From: an uncultured Clostridium sp.
GTDB taxonomy: Bacteria > Bacillota > Clostridia > UBA1212 > UBA1255
Reading direction: 5' to 3'
Length of the DNA: 52,318 nt
Assembly (NCBI GenBank): GCA_900543695.1
Contig: UQSG01000021.1
Span: 1 to 52,318 of the forward strand
The notes below the pieces were generated by a model. The model had not been told where the DNA came from and made no database searches. It worked only from the letters and a program-made list of their open reading frames with translations. Within the stretch, counting starts at the first letter, position 1. The number at the start of each line of letters is the position of its first letter. The position numbers and the translations under genes are program-made. Below are positions 44,340 through 52,318 of this stretch, one piece after another.

Positions 44340-45371
44340 TCACTTCCATAAAAATGGCGGATATTCTTCCAAATCTTCTCTGAGTGTGCGGGCCAGCAGC
44401 AATGCTTGTACGTACGGAACTAACCCCCACGGCATCTTCTCCCCTAAATAGGGATGTGTAATTGTGCTCTGTTTTTTCTCTTGCCAGCTTTTCAGAAAAA
44501 TCCGGCGCGCATCGTCTTTCATAGTAACGCTGCCATTTTCCCGCCAAACAAAATCCGCTGGCTTCATTTTTCGGTTATTGATCATGGTCAGTACAAAACG
44601 ATCCGCTGCACAGGGGCGCAGCTCCTCCATCAAATCCAACGCCAAAGAGCTCCGCCCCGGCCGATCCCGGTGCAGAAATCCCACATAGGAATCTAGACCT
44701 ACGCTTTCCAATGCGGAAACGCAGTCGTTTGAAAGTAGCGCATAAGCGAAAGAGAGCATAGCGTTGACTGGGTCTAAAGGTGGCCGTCGGCTGCGGTTTT
44801 GGAAAGAAAACGCGTCATCTTGATTGAGGATCATCTCGTTAAATACTCCAAAGTAGGCTGTCGCTCCTATTCCCTCCAATCCCCGCAGGCTGTCCGGGCT
44901 GGTTTCCTGTAAAACATCCGGCAGTAGGTTCTGTATTTTGTGAGAAGCATCCAACAACTTTTTTTCATCTAACCGCAAGCCGTGATCTCGTCGGGTGCGC
45001 TCTATACTCCAACGGGCGTTATGCATTTTTCCGAAAATTATGTTGCGAGCAATGCGACAGCTTTGGTCAGGATCATCTGCAACCCTATACTGGGTGCGAC
45101 GTAACAGAACGTTTCCGTTATTTTCGCCACTGACCCTTGCCAAGAATTTCCCGCGGGGAGTGCAGAAGGAAAGGGAGATGCCACGTTCTGCGCAGGCTCC
45201 CATCAAGGCAGGGGAAGCGCCCGCATAGGAAAAACATATAATGCCAAACAAAATATGTAGCGGATAGCGGGCTAACACCTCTTTTTCCCGGTTTGCTACT
45301 ACATTTTCCCCATCCAGTGTTAGGTAGACGTCCTCAGATGTGACGAATAGTGTGTTCAGAAGTCTTCTCAT
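44340..45371 (-). CDS. cas1: CRISPR-associated endonuclease Cas1
   Basis: Cas1 integrase of 343 residues, I-C type, beginning MRRLLNTLFVTSEDVYLTLD. The catalytic residues lie in GLEGIGATAYF (Glu) and in GFLHRDRPGRSSLALDLMEE (His and acidic residue). The ATG at 45371 overlaps the cas4 stop (ATGA). The frame is open for 120 codons further upstream, but that part runs inside cas4. The length is normal, and no damage is seen. Confidence 0.96.
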   Translation of the reverse strand: MRRLLNTLFVTSEDVYLTLDGENVVANREKEVLARYPLHILFGIICFSYAGASPALMGACAERGISLSFCTPRGKFLARVSGENNGNVLLRRTQYRVADDPDQSCRIARNIIFGKMHNARWSIERTRRDHGLRLDEKKLLDASHKIQNLLPDVLQETSPDSLRGLEGIGATAYFGVFNEMILNQDDAFSFQNRSRRPPLDPVNAMLSFAYALLSNDCVSALESVGLDSYVGFLHRDRPGRSSLALDLMEELRPCAADRFVLTMINNRKMKPADFVWRENGSVTMKDDARRIFLKSWQEKKQSTITHPYLGEKMPWGLVPYVQALLLARTLREDLEEYPPFLWK

Positions 45372-46027
45372 TGTTTTTTCTCCATGGCGGTTTTCAGATA
45401 TTCCGATACATTCTTTTTCCGCATCAGTACAGGAAGACACAATTCTTTTAAGGAGCAGGCGTTGCAGGATTTTGTAGGCCTTACTTTTGGAGTGTAGCTG
45501 CGCCGGAACATTTGGTGCATTTCCGCAGTAGTAAGCCGCACCTTTTCCCGCAGTTCTTCCGTAAACAATACCGCTGTTCTCCGCCGGGTTTCGCCGTAAA
45601 ATAGTGCTCCCTCCGAAATGGAACAGCAAAGCATCTCTTCCAGGCAGATGGCTTGGGCGCAGAGCTGCAATTGGTCTGCAAAATTTTCTTTGGGTGCGCC
45701 ACGCTTGTATTCCACCGGAAAAGGAATCCAAAGCCCTTCTTCTCCTCGGAGGTGGACTCCCTTCGGAGAAGCATGGAACTCCAACACGTCACACTGGCCG
45801 GATAATCTTAGGGTATGAGAGACAATTGGCAGTCCCCGCAAAATCAGGGTGTCGCCTCGTCGTTCCCGCCGTTGTTCATCATGGGCGCGATTGTGAAATA
45901 AATTACCTTCTATCGTCCGCAAATTTTCACTCCATTGATTTTCAATGTGGATTAAAGCCCATTGGCGCCGGCAAAAGGAAAAATGCTGCAAGCCCGAAAG
46001 CTGGAGATATTCATCTTTCTGTTCCAT
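45368..46027 (-). CDS. cas4: CRISPR-associated exonuclease Cas4
   Basis: Cas4 of 219 residues, RecB-like nuclease with iron-sulphur cluster, which trims prespacers and selects PAMs. C19 (FCRRQW) and the cluster CNACSLKELC near the C-terminus are the four cysteine ligands; the nuclease motif is FPVEYKRG. The ATG at 46027 overlaps the cas7 stop (TGATG); a GTG at 46030 is an alternative. It is coupled to cas7 and cas1. Confidence 0.95.
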   Translation of the reverse strand: MEQKDEYLQLSGLQHFSFCRRQWALIHIENQWSENLRTIEGNLFHNRAHDEQRRERRGDTLILRGLPIVSHTLRLSGQCDVLEFHASPKGVHLRGEEGLWIPFPVEYKRGAPKENFADQLQLCAQAICLEEMLCCSISEGALFYGETRRRTAVLFTEELREKVRLTTAEMHQMFRRSYTPKVRPTKSCNACSLKELCLPVLMRKKNVSEYLKTAMEKKQ

Positions 46028-46950
46028 CACATTCTCCGGTAGGTAATGCCTTCCGGCAGGGCGTCTTCCTCCACGGTGACGGTGTAATCCCCATAGCTCC
46101 GGGCGGGAGAAGAATCATCGGGATTTCTCCGTGCGATTTTTACCGCTTCAAAAAGTTTCCAGGACGGCGCGCAGCCCAGCTCCGAATCATGCCGGAAAAC
46201 GATTAGTTCCCGCACTGCCATTTTTCCCCGGGCGGCAGAATGGTCGTGCTCAAACATATTGAGGATAGCTTTCCACAAAAGTTCCAGGTCTTCTTCTGAA
46301 AATCCGGTAATCTTTCTAGCCAAATTGGCGGAAACATAGCCTTCACAGCGATAGAGCGCATAAGGCACGATATATTTCCGGCCTATTTCCGTATCTTTCT
46401 TTTCCGCGTCTGCTTCGGTGGTAATGGCGACCCGCGTAATGGTCACTTCCTGAGGCACCACCGGTTCCACGCTTCGGGCAAAGCCCAGCTGCACCGGCCC
46501 TCGGATCTGCCCGCAGTTGAGGGCCCCCTTTACCATGGTGGTCATAACGGCGCCGAAGGTGCGGATGTCAAAGAAGTTCCTGCACATCCAGTCGCGCACC
46601 GTCAAATCCACATCGATCCCTTCGGACTTTTTCGCTTTCACCGCTTTTCTGAGATCATCCGGCTTTTGGCTTGCCGCATTGGGAATATCCACCGCCAAAA
46701 AGCCTTCGTTGTCGCTGCGATTTAAGGGTACGCCGTCTTTTACATAGATGCGGTACCCGGCAGCATCTTTCTTGACCGTCTCCACATAATTGCGGATTTT
46801 TCGCTTCAGACAGACATCCGTGACAAGCCCCAGGCCAGTTTCCGGATCCACGCGGGGCATATTGCCGGCATCCGGGTCGCCGTTAGGGTTCCCGTTTTCC
46901 ACATCAAATACAATGACAAATTCATAGCGGTTCTGAATGGCTTCACTCAT
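46027..46950 (-). CDS. cas7: Type I-C Cascade backbone Cas7
   Basis: Cas7c (Csd2) of 307 residues, the repeated backbone subunit that lies along the crRNA spacer. It is recognised by FDVENGNPNGDPDAGNMPR near the N-terminus and DVCLKRKIRNYVE. ATG 46950 is one base after the cas8c stop, with GGAGGAAAA upstream. The length is typical. Confidence 0.95.
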   Translation of the reverse strand: MSEAIQNRYEFVIVFDVENGNPNGDPDAGNMPRVDPETGLGLVTDVCLKRKIRNYVETVKKDAAGYRIYVKDGVPLNRSDNEGFLAVDIPNAASQKPDDLRKAVKAKKSEGIDVDLTVRDWMCRNFFDIRTFGAVMTTMVKGALNCGQIRGPVQLGFARSVEPVVPQEVTITRVAITTEADAEKKDTEIGRKYIVPYALYRCEGYVSANLARKITGFSEEDLELLWKAILNMFEHDHSAARGKMAVRELIVFRHDSELGCAPSWKLFEAVKIARRNPDDSSPARSYGDYTVTVEEDALPEGITYRRM

Positions 46951-46951
46951 G

Positions 46952-48685
46952 TCAATTTTCCTCCTTTTTCTGATACCGTTTCTGGGTCTGATGATAATAA
47001 CCTAACTGGAATGCGCCTTGCTGGGGCAGGCTCAGGCGGGCCGGGAACGATTCTCCCAAAATGGCAAGCAATTCCATTATTTGTTTTTCATAATAAATCC
47101 GCTGGCCGTCGGTGAGTTTTTTCCGGTGTTTCTCCGATAGATTCAGCAGGGTAGGGAATACAATCGACGGCGTTGCGGAAGCCGAATTGAAATACCGGTC
47201 TTTGATGGTGGCGTTGATCCCGGGATTGGCGGCGGACTGCACCTCTTCCAGCACGGAAAAAAGCCGTCCCAGGGTGTAATATGGGTTTTTGCTTTCTGGA
47301 TTCAGGGACACCGTTAAAACCTCCTTTGGTACATCTAGATGGGTATTCTGCAAATAATATGCCTTGAGAATGGCGGCGCGTCCCCAGGTGATTTTCCTTT
47401 CTGCCCGAATACGGATGGTCACGCCGTTCAAAAGGGTAGCCGGATAACGGGTATTGTTGAGGATTGCCCTCAGGATTTGCCCGGCTAACGCCGGGACGGG
47501 TTCTTTCTCCCGGGAATTCTGATTGACTGTTTCGGAAAGAAGTTTCCATACAGGCAGTGTTTCAAATTTTTCAAACGACGGCTTCACAATTTCCAGCCGG
47601 TCATAATGGGCCTGCACATTCTGCAAAATGCTGCTAAAATGGTTGTGCAGAAAAAACCGCACCGACAGCCTGGCCGCGTTGGGCGCCAACCCCAGGATGT
47701 AAAAATCCATATCCGGATCCAGGAGCGTTTCCTCATAAGTAACCGCCTGCCCCTTGCAGAGATCCTGTATCATGGTGTGCAGCTCACGCTCGTTGTAAGG
47801 CGCAGTGCCGCCAAATATTCCCCAGTTGAAGATGCTGGAGTATTCCGGATTTCCGTTTTTGGCCCAAAAAAGTACAGTGGTATCGCCAACGCGGCTTCTG
47901 TATTCCGGACTGGCAATTAGGTAGTTGAGCGCCGAAGTATAGGCAAAGGCGGCGTATTTGCTGGTGGGGGCGTTTAGGCTCTGTTCTTTTCCGTAGGAGC
48001 AGAAAGCAGGCGCATTAAATGATACCAGTGCGGCCCCGCTGGACTGGGCCCCTTGTACCCCTTTTACGGAGGGATGAATATTTTCCACCGGTCCGGTGTT
48101 TCCAGTCGCCAGGCAGACCATATCCGGGCCGTCGCCGATTTGGTCATAATATTCCTGCCACGCCTGCCGGATGGCGGGATCTTCATGCACGAATTGTCCG
48201 TCGTACCGGAAAATCAGATTGCCGCCCGCCAAAAGTTCATCCATATAGTCTTGCAAAGCTGGGTGCTCCCGGGCTTTTTCCGGCTTCCAGTTCTGAAAAA
48301 ACACCAAAACTGCTTTGGCCGCTGGGCTTTCCACACCATCCAAAACTTTCTCATGCAGGGCTTTGCAAGAGGCAAAACATTCCAAACTGCGCATGGGCTT
48401 TCCATTATCATAAAAGCCAAAGATATAGCTAGAGTTGTCGCAGAGGAAATTTGCGGCAACGTTCGAACTTCGATTGACCTGGGCAGGCAGATCAAAATTC
48501 TTGGGAACAAAAACCTTCTTTTTCCCTTTTTCTACTTCTTCCTTAAGAAGAATGACCTGGGAAATCTCCCCGGCTTTCGTCAATTCCAACGCGAGGCTTG
48601 TCTTTACTGACACCCAGCCTGGACGGGGAATTTTTCCACTGGCCGCCAGGGTTTCATAGTAATCTACCAAAGCTTGCAAAATCAT
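46952..48685 (-). CDS. cas8c: Type I-C large subunit Cas8c
   Basis: Cas8c (Csd1) of 577 residues, which recognises the PAM and recruits Cas3. The family is clear from the N-terminal MILQALVDYYETLA and the FGFYDNGK and VLFWAKN segments. In I-C systems an internal start inside cas8c makes the small subunit Cas11c; an internal start in the last third is expected here but I cannot pick one with certainty. ATG at 48685 overlaps the cas5 stop (ATGA). Confidence 0.93.
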   Translation of the reverse strand: MILQALVDYYETLAASGKIPRPGWVSVKTSLALELTKAGEISQVILLKEEVEKGKKKVFVPKNFDLPAQVNRSSNVAANFLCDNSSYIFGFYDNGKPMRSLECFASCKALHEKVLDGVESPAAKAVLVFFQNWKPEKAREHPALQDYMDELLAGGNLIFRYDGQFVHEDPAIRQAWQEYYDQIGDGPDMVCLATGNTGPVENIHPSVKGVQGAQSSGAALVSFNAPAFCSYGKEQSLNAPTSKYAAFAYTSALNYLIASPEYRSRVGDTTVLFWAKNGNPEYSSIFNWGIFGGTAPYNERELHTMIQDLCKGQAVTYEETLLDPDMDFYILGLAPNAARLSVRFFLHNHFSSILQNVQAHYDRLEIVKPSFEKFETLPVWKLLSETVNQNSREKEPVPALAGQILRAILNNTRYPATLLNGVTIRIRAERKITWGRAAILKAYYLQNTHLDVPKEVLTVSLNPESKNPYYTLGRLFSVLEEVQSAANPGINATIKDRYFNSASATPSIVFPTLLNLSEKHRKKLTDGQRIYYEKQIMELLAILGESFPARLSLPQQGAFQLGYYHQTQKRYQKKEEN

Positions 48686-49341
48686 CCCCGCACCTCCTCA
48701 CTGTCCCGCGGCGGGACTTCCAGCACGCCGTCCCGCAAGACCGCGCGGAAAAATAGCGGCCGGATCTCCTTCGGGTCGGAATAATCTAGATCCCACAGCA
48801 TCCACCCCAGGTCACGTTCCCCTTTCAATTCTTCCGGGCAAGGAGAGATCTCCTCGCAAGGCGCAAAATTTACCGGAAATTCCCGGCAGCCAAAATATGG
48901 CTGATGATAGAACTGACCCTTTTGGATGCGCCGTTTCATGATGTCCTGAAATTTTCCAGGGTTATCCCTGGTGGCAGGATCCGTCATATCAAAATGAGCC
49001 TCAATTATATACCGGACATCCCGCAGCAGCAAAGCGGCCCGCTGCTGAATTTCATCCGGGGCAGAGATCCACAGATCCCCTTCGCCCCGGTTCATGACCG
49101 TCTTTACGGAACGGGCATTGACCGTTGCCTTGACTTCGTTGCGGCGCAGATTCAAAAAACGGATAGGGGCCCGGACAAAAATCTTGTCTACTTGCCATTT
49201 CAACCCAGGATGCCAAAAAATGGCTTCTAGAATCCCTCTTGCCGCGGAAGGGGTCATGACGTCGTAGCTCGCCCTTTCCACCTTCATTTCCGGCCTGGTA
49301 AAGAGGGCATACTCTCCCCAAGTCTCGACTCGAATCGACAC
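48682..49341 (-). CDS. cas5c: Type I-C crRNA endonuclease Cas5
   Basis: Cas5c (Cas5d) of 219 residues. In type I-C it replaces Cas6 and cuts the repeat RNA. It begins SIRVETWGEYALFTRPEMKV, followed by the glycine-rich RAMP region. Start GTG 49341 is chosen, because AAGGAAG lies 8 nt upstream; the GTG at 49350 overlaps that site. It is the first gene of the operon cas5-cas8c-cas7-cas4-cas1-cas2, with its own promoter. Confidence 0.93.
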   Translation of the reverse strand: MSIRVETWGEYALFTRPEMKVERASYDVMTPSAARGILEAIFWHPGLKWQVDKIFVRAPIRFLNLRRNEVKATVNARSVKTVMNRGEGDLWISAPDEIQQRAALLLRDVRYIIEAHFDMTDPATRDNPGKFQDIMKRRIQKGQFYHQPYFGCREFPVNFAPCEEISPCPEELKGERDLGWMLWDLDYSDPKEIRPLFFRAVLRDGVLEVPPRDSEEVRG

Positions 49342-49365
49342 ATTATTCACTTCCTTTCTGCCTTT

Positions 49366-49394
49366 AGAATATCATTTGTCCTGAATGATGTCAA
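49366..49394 (-). promoter_or_regulatory. Promoter of the cas5-cas2 operon
   Basis: On the minus strand TTGACA (plus 49389-49394), 17-nt spacer, TATTCT (plus 49366-49371). The start point would be near 49359, so the leader is only about 18 nt, with the ribosome site at its very beginning. Confidence 0.55.
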
Positions 49395-49551
49395 TCATAT
49401 CTATCCTTATAAAAATAATTTTCTTCTTTAAAATCGGTTTAAAATCAATTATAATAAAAAACATCACAAAAATGTACAGATTGAAATATAAACAAAGAAA
49501 TGATTTTGTTAAGAGCTGCTGCAAAACGAGAGTTGGGCAACAGCTCGTTCC
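49395..49551 (-). other. Intergenic region between cas3 and cas5
   Basis: AT-rich gap with no gene. AACGAG (49525-49530) and CTCGTT (49544-49549) can form a small hairpin directly after the cas3 stop, a weak terminator candidate. Confidence 0.4.
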
Positions 49552-51690
49552 TTATATAAATTCAGCCTTCCCGTTGTCTGCTTGCAGGGAAAGGCCGGTT
49601 GCTTCCTGATACAAAGCCCAATTGGTCAAAACCGCCGTTTCTTCGTCCAAAAGCTCTAGGTCACCCGCATCATATAACGCCTGAAAATGCTGTTCATAAA
49701 CCGATACACCATACTGCCCCAGTTTGCGGAACAGCGATCGGCTCCGTTCTCCCTGGCGCAGCCGATTGGCATACTCAGCGCCTTCTCCTTTCGGGATGTA
49801 AACCGTCCGCGTACCGCTTTCAAGCAGATGGAATTGTTCCGAAATGGTGCGGAACGGCATGGCGCCGCTTTGGATGAGGGAAAGGATCTTTTTCTGATCC
49901 TGGGCATCTTTCCCTTTTAAATCTAGCAGTTCCTGGAAATAGTGGAAAATTGCTTCTTTGCTGTCCAGTTCTTCAAATTTGGAGATTGTCTGCCGGCCGG
50001 CGGCGATGGGGATCGAAAAAAGGGGAGGGGGCGCATCCTCTCCCCGGAAAATCGTAACAACAGATTCTGCGGCTGGCCGGTTGCCTTCCCGGTTGCACCG
50101 CCCGGCTGCCTGGAGGATGGAATCCAGCCCGGCTTCTTCCCGGAAAACCGTAGGGAAATCCACATCAACCCCCGCTTCAATCAGGGAGGTGGATACCACC
50201 CGGCACGGAAGTCCGTTTTTCAGGCGGGAACGGATTTCTTCCAGCACTGCCCGGCGGTGTGCTGGATACATCAAAGTCGAGAGATGGTAAGCGCCTTCCG
50301 GTTCCAGCTCCCCCCAAATGGTTTGGGCACTTTTCCGGGTGTTGACAATGCACAGCACCTGGGCCTGCTCCATCAGCCTGCCCGCCAGTTCCGTGTGTGA
50401 AAGAGTTCCCAATTTCTGAAAACAGGAACGGCGGAAATCCTTCCGGCAAACCGTACCTTCCGAGCAAATTTCAGTCTGTGGAGAGTCCGGCAGGAATTCC
50501 CGGAAAATCTTCCCCAAAGCTGGCTGGGTCGCGGTACACAGGACAGCGGATACCCGGTAATTTTTGATGAGCTGGGAAATGGCATAAACACAGGGCCGCA
50601 GGTACGGAACCGGCAGCATCTGCGCTTCATCGAAAACAATCACACTTTGAGCTAGGCTGTGCAGTTTGCGGCACTGGGAGGGGCGGTTGGAGAAAAGCGA
50701 TTCGAAAAATTGGACGGCCGTTGTTACGACAATGGGGATGTCCCAGTTTTCCGCTGCTTTTGCCATGCGGACGCTTTTTGGCGTCGCTTCCTCTCTCACG
50801 TCATACAGAACCCCGGAGTGATGCTCCAAAACATTGGAATCTCCCAAAATCTTCCGAAACACAGCTGCACTCTGCTCAATAATGGAAGTGTACGGAACAA
50901 CATAAACAATGCGCTTCAGACCATGCGTTTTGGCATGATGAAGGGCAAAAGCCATAGAGGAAACGGTTTTTCCTCCGCCGGTGGGAACTGTCAGGGAAAA
51001 GAGACCGGGATTGAGTAAATCCCCCTGCTGCTGGCATTGTCGGAGGATAGCGCATCTCTGCTGGTTGAGAGGTGTTTTAGGCGGGAACCAGCTTTCACAA
51101 AAATGGTCTAATTTTTCCGCAAGCGTCTCTATAGAATCTGCATAAGATTTCGGTCTTTGCCCGTCCATAAATTCCTCGGTATCTAGAAAATCCGCATCGG
51201 TGAGGCAGGAGTACAGCATCCGGATAAAAAACATGGTTTCTTTTGTGTCGCCCTGATTTATTAGGGGCGGAGCCGCTTTGGGAAGATGGATTTCGCCCTG
51301 CCACGCAGAGTAGTCTGCCAGCTTCCCTTTGGCTGCCCTTTGCAATCCACCGGAAAAGGTGGGGGAGTCAATGGAATCTGTCCGGCTTCCGCCATCAGGC
51401 AATCCTCTGTGGTGCCCCATTACCGCAAAGGCGGCGTACAGTTCATTTGTTTTGGCACATTCAGCGGCTCCTGCAGTGGCATGGTCCACTTGTTCTGCGG
51501 CTCCCCGTATCCTTCGTTGGAAAGCAGCAGAATATTTGCCGATATCATGCGCCATCCCCGCAAGTCGCCCTTGTTCTTCTGCCCCGAAAGCGGATGCAAA
51601 TTCTGCCGCTTTTACGGCGGTACCATGAAGATGTTCCGATACCGACTGTTTGCGACCATCGGAAGAAGCATGTGCAAGAAATTCAATCAT
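49552..51690 (-). CDS. cas3: CRISPR-associated helicase/nuclease Cas3
   Basis: Cas3 of 712 residues, which unwinds and degrades target DNA after Cascade binding. The N-terminal HD nuclease has H20, H48-D49 and K52 (AHDIGK) and the HHRGLPDGG segment; the helicase has Walker A VPTGGGKT (K241), DEAQ from D354 and motif VI QAAGRCNREG. All key residues are present. ATG at 51690; instead of a normal ribosome site there is a run of eight G residues 12 nt upstream. It has its own promoter and stands about 210 bp before the cas5 operon. Confidence 0.95.
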   Translation of the reverse strand: MIEFLAHASSDGRKQSVSEHLHGTAVKAAEFASAFGAEEQGRLAGMAHDIGKYSAAFQRRIRGAAEQVDHATAGAAECAKTNELYAAFAVMGHHRGLPDGGSRTDSIDSPTFSGGLQRAAKGKLADYSAWQGEIHLPKAAPPLINQGDTKETMFFIRMLYSCLTDADFLDTEEFMDGQRPKSYADSIETLAEKLDHFCESWFPPKTPLNQQRCAILRQCQQQGDLLNPGLFSLTVPTGGGKTVSSMAFALHHAKTHGLKRIVYVVPYTSIIEQSAAVFRKILGDSNVLEHHSGVLYDVREEATPKSVRMAKAAENWDIPIVVTTAVQFFESLFSNRPSQCRKLHSLAQSVIVFDEAQMLPVPYLRPCVYAISQLIKNYRVSAVLCTATQPALGKIFREFLPDSPQTEICSEGTVCRKDFRRSCFQKLGTLSHTELAGRLMEQAQVLCIVNTRKSAQTIWGELEPEGAYHLSTLMYPAHRRAVLEEIRSRLKNGLPCRVVSTSLIEAGVDVDFPTVFREEAGLDSILQAAGRCNREGNRPAAESVVTIFRGEDAPPPLFSIPIAAGRQTISKFEELDSKEAIFHYFQELLDLKGKDAQDQKKILSLIQSGAMPFRTISEQFHLLESGTRTVYIPKGEGAEYANRLRQGERSRSLFRKLGQYGVSVYEQHFQALYDAGDLELLDEETAVLTNWALYQEATGLSLQADNGKAEFI

Positions 51691-51702
51691 ATCGATAAAT
51701 AT

Positions 51703-51710
51703 CCCCCCCC
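51703..51710 (-). promoter_or_regulatory. G8 tract at the cas3 ribosome binding site
   Basis: Eight consecutive G residues on the minus strand (C on plus), ending 12 nt before the cas3 ATG, where the Shine-Dalgarno sequence should be. No other site is present. Its length could vary by slippage. Confidence 0.6.
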
Positions 51711-51746
51711 ATTTGATACTTGCAAAAATTAAATTTGATTTGTTAT

Positions 51747-51775
51747 ATTATATCATTTAGTACTAGTTTTTACAA
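51747..51775 (-). promoter_or_regulatory. Promoter of cas3
   Basis: On the minus strand TTGTAA (plus 51770-51775), 17-nt spacer, perfect TATAAT (plus 51747-51752). The transcript would start near 51740, about 50 nt before the ATG. Confidence 0.6.
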
Positions 51776-52186
51776 TATTTATTTGAAGTTTTAATATTAA
51801 TTTATTAATGGAGCCTTGATCTCTCGCATATAACAACTTTATGCTTTATAAAAATTCAAAAGAAAATAAAGAAAATTGAAAAACGAGGTTCTCACCTGAA
51901 AAGTCAGGGAAAGCCTCGCGAAAATCAGAATTGCCGTTTGGACATCTACGGCAAAACCGTTTTTTGAATTTTACTTCAAAAAGCTCGCAAACCCGCATAA
52001 ATACTAAGAAAAAAGGGGCTGACATCTATTTTGTCAACCCTTCATGCCATTGCTGTCTAAACCATGAAGTTCAGACGCCAATGGTGTTTTCATGTCTTTT
52101 CGGTGGATGCGGAATTTTCTTTATTGAAAAATTGTAATATATTAATGTGCTATAATTTCTACAAATATCGCAAGGGAGCTGGAAAT
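51776..52186. other. Non-coding AT-rich region with hairpins
   Basis: No gene is supported here. Seen are a bipartite hairpin CGAGG...CCTGA/TCAGG...CCTCG (51884-51918), TTGCCGT/ACGGCAA (51931-51954) followed within a few bases by six T residues, a terminator-like form on the plus strand, and AAGGGGCTGACA/TGTCAACCCTT (52013-52042), which resembles an insertion-sequence border. TATAAT at 52151-52156 may serve the IS fragment. Confidence 0.5.
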
Positions 52187-52300
52187 ATGAAAAGGACATA
52201 CACCCAAGAAGAAAAACAATCAGTCATCGACCGTTTCATATCCGGAGAGCCATCAGCAAGCATTGTTGTGGTCAAGCTTTTTTGTAACACTTGTGGCTAA
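52187..52300 (+). pseudogene. Truncated transposase orfA start (IS3-like)
   Basis: ATG 52187, behind AAGGGAG, encodes MKRTYTQEEKQSVIDRFISG then EPSASIV, typical for the helix-turn-helix start of IS3-family OrfA. After about 27 residues the sequence departs from the family and stops at 52300, so only a 5' scrap is left. It marks the far side of the CRISPR locus as mobile DNA. Confidence 0.55.
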
Positions 52301-52318
52301 AAAATATCGCTTGGCAAC

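Noticed and set aside
44340..45731. 463-codon version of cas1
   Set aside because: The first 120 codons lie inside cas4 and have no cas1 homology; the ATG at 45371 has the typical N-terminus and overlaps the cas4 stop.
1..52318. tRNA or rRNA genes
   Set aside because: No cloverleaf with conserved TTCGANNC arm or rRNA segment was recognised by reading; a covariance-model scan would be decisive.

Overview
The window looks like chromosome of an endospore-forming, Gram-positive anaerobe of the Clostridia. Supporting signs are the spoIIAA-spoIIAB-sigF and spoVAC-AD-AE sporulation genes, WhiA, a ClpE-type and a ClpC-type Clp ATPase, CarD- and ROK-family proteins, strong AGGAGG ribosome binding sites and TTG/GTG starts. 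I cannot name the genus from sequence alone.

Layout. (1) About 1-5,880 is the end of an integrated mobile element: a 5'-truncated pcfJ-like gene, small element genes (one frameshifted), a DNA methyltransferase-like domain fused in frame to an armless tyrosine recombinase, an overlapping complete tyrosine recombinase, and a strong two-way terminator. (2) About 5,890-33,730 is compact core genome: uvrB-uvrA-clpE-like-helD-like-whiA; spoIIAA-spoIIAB-sigF-spoVAC-spoVAD-spoVAE-comEC-holA-clpC-radA-DJ-1 family; galK (reverse); a carD-like gene, two membrane proteins and truA; a ROK kinase (reverse); rplM-rpsI. Many neighbours overlap by a few bases, which suggests translational coupling. (3) About 33,750-41,421 begins just after rpsI and is a graveyard of mobile and defence genes: an integrase tail, pieces of hsdR, an AAA ATPase, an HTH protein, TnpV, an IS21-type istA with its phased end repeats, a DUF234-type ATPase and the first 44 codons of hsdM. 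Among the wreckage is one intact-looking module: an XRE repressor with two operators around its promoter, an ImmA/IrrE peptidase, a structured leader, a DUF4417 gene and two small genes, then a Sel1-repeat gene. (4) About 41,423-51,775 is a complete type I-C CRISPR-Cas locus. A 37-repeat array (36 spacers of 33-36 nt, 33-nt repeat) is read on the minus strand, with cas3, then cas5-cas8c-cas7-cas4-cas1-cas2, all on the minus strand. (5) About 51,776-52,318 is non-coding, AT-rich DNA with several hairpins and a truncated IS orfA start.

How the parts fit. Regions 3-5 read as a defence and mobile-element island anchored behind rpsI, in which a type I restriction system was broken up and a type I-C CRISPR-Cas locus now sits directly against the hsdM fragment. 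All seven Cas proteins look intact, and the repeats are almost identical, so the locus could be active. The most unusual items are the methyltransferase-recombinase fusion, the operator-flanked XRE/ImmA/DUF4417 cassette with its structured leader, the hsdM/CRISPR junction, the large inverted repeat in the uvrB leader, and a G8 tract where cas3 should have its ribosome binding site. No tRNA or rRNA gene was recognised. All assignments come from reading the sequence without database searches.
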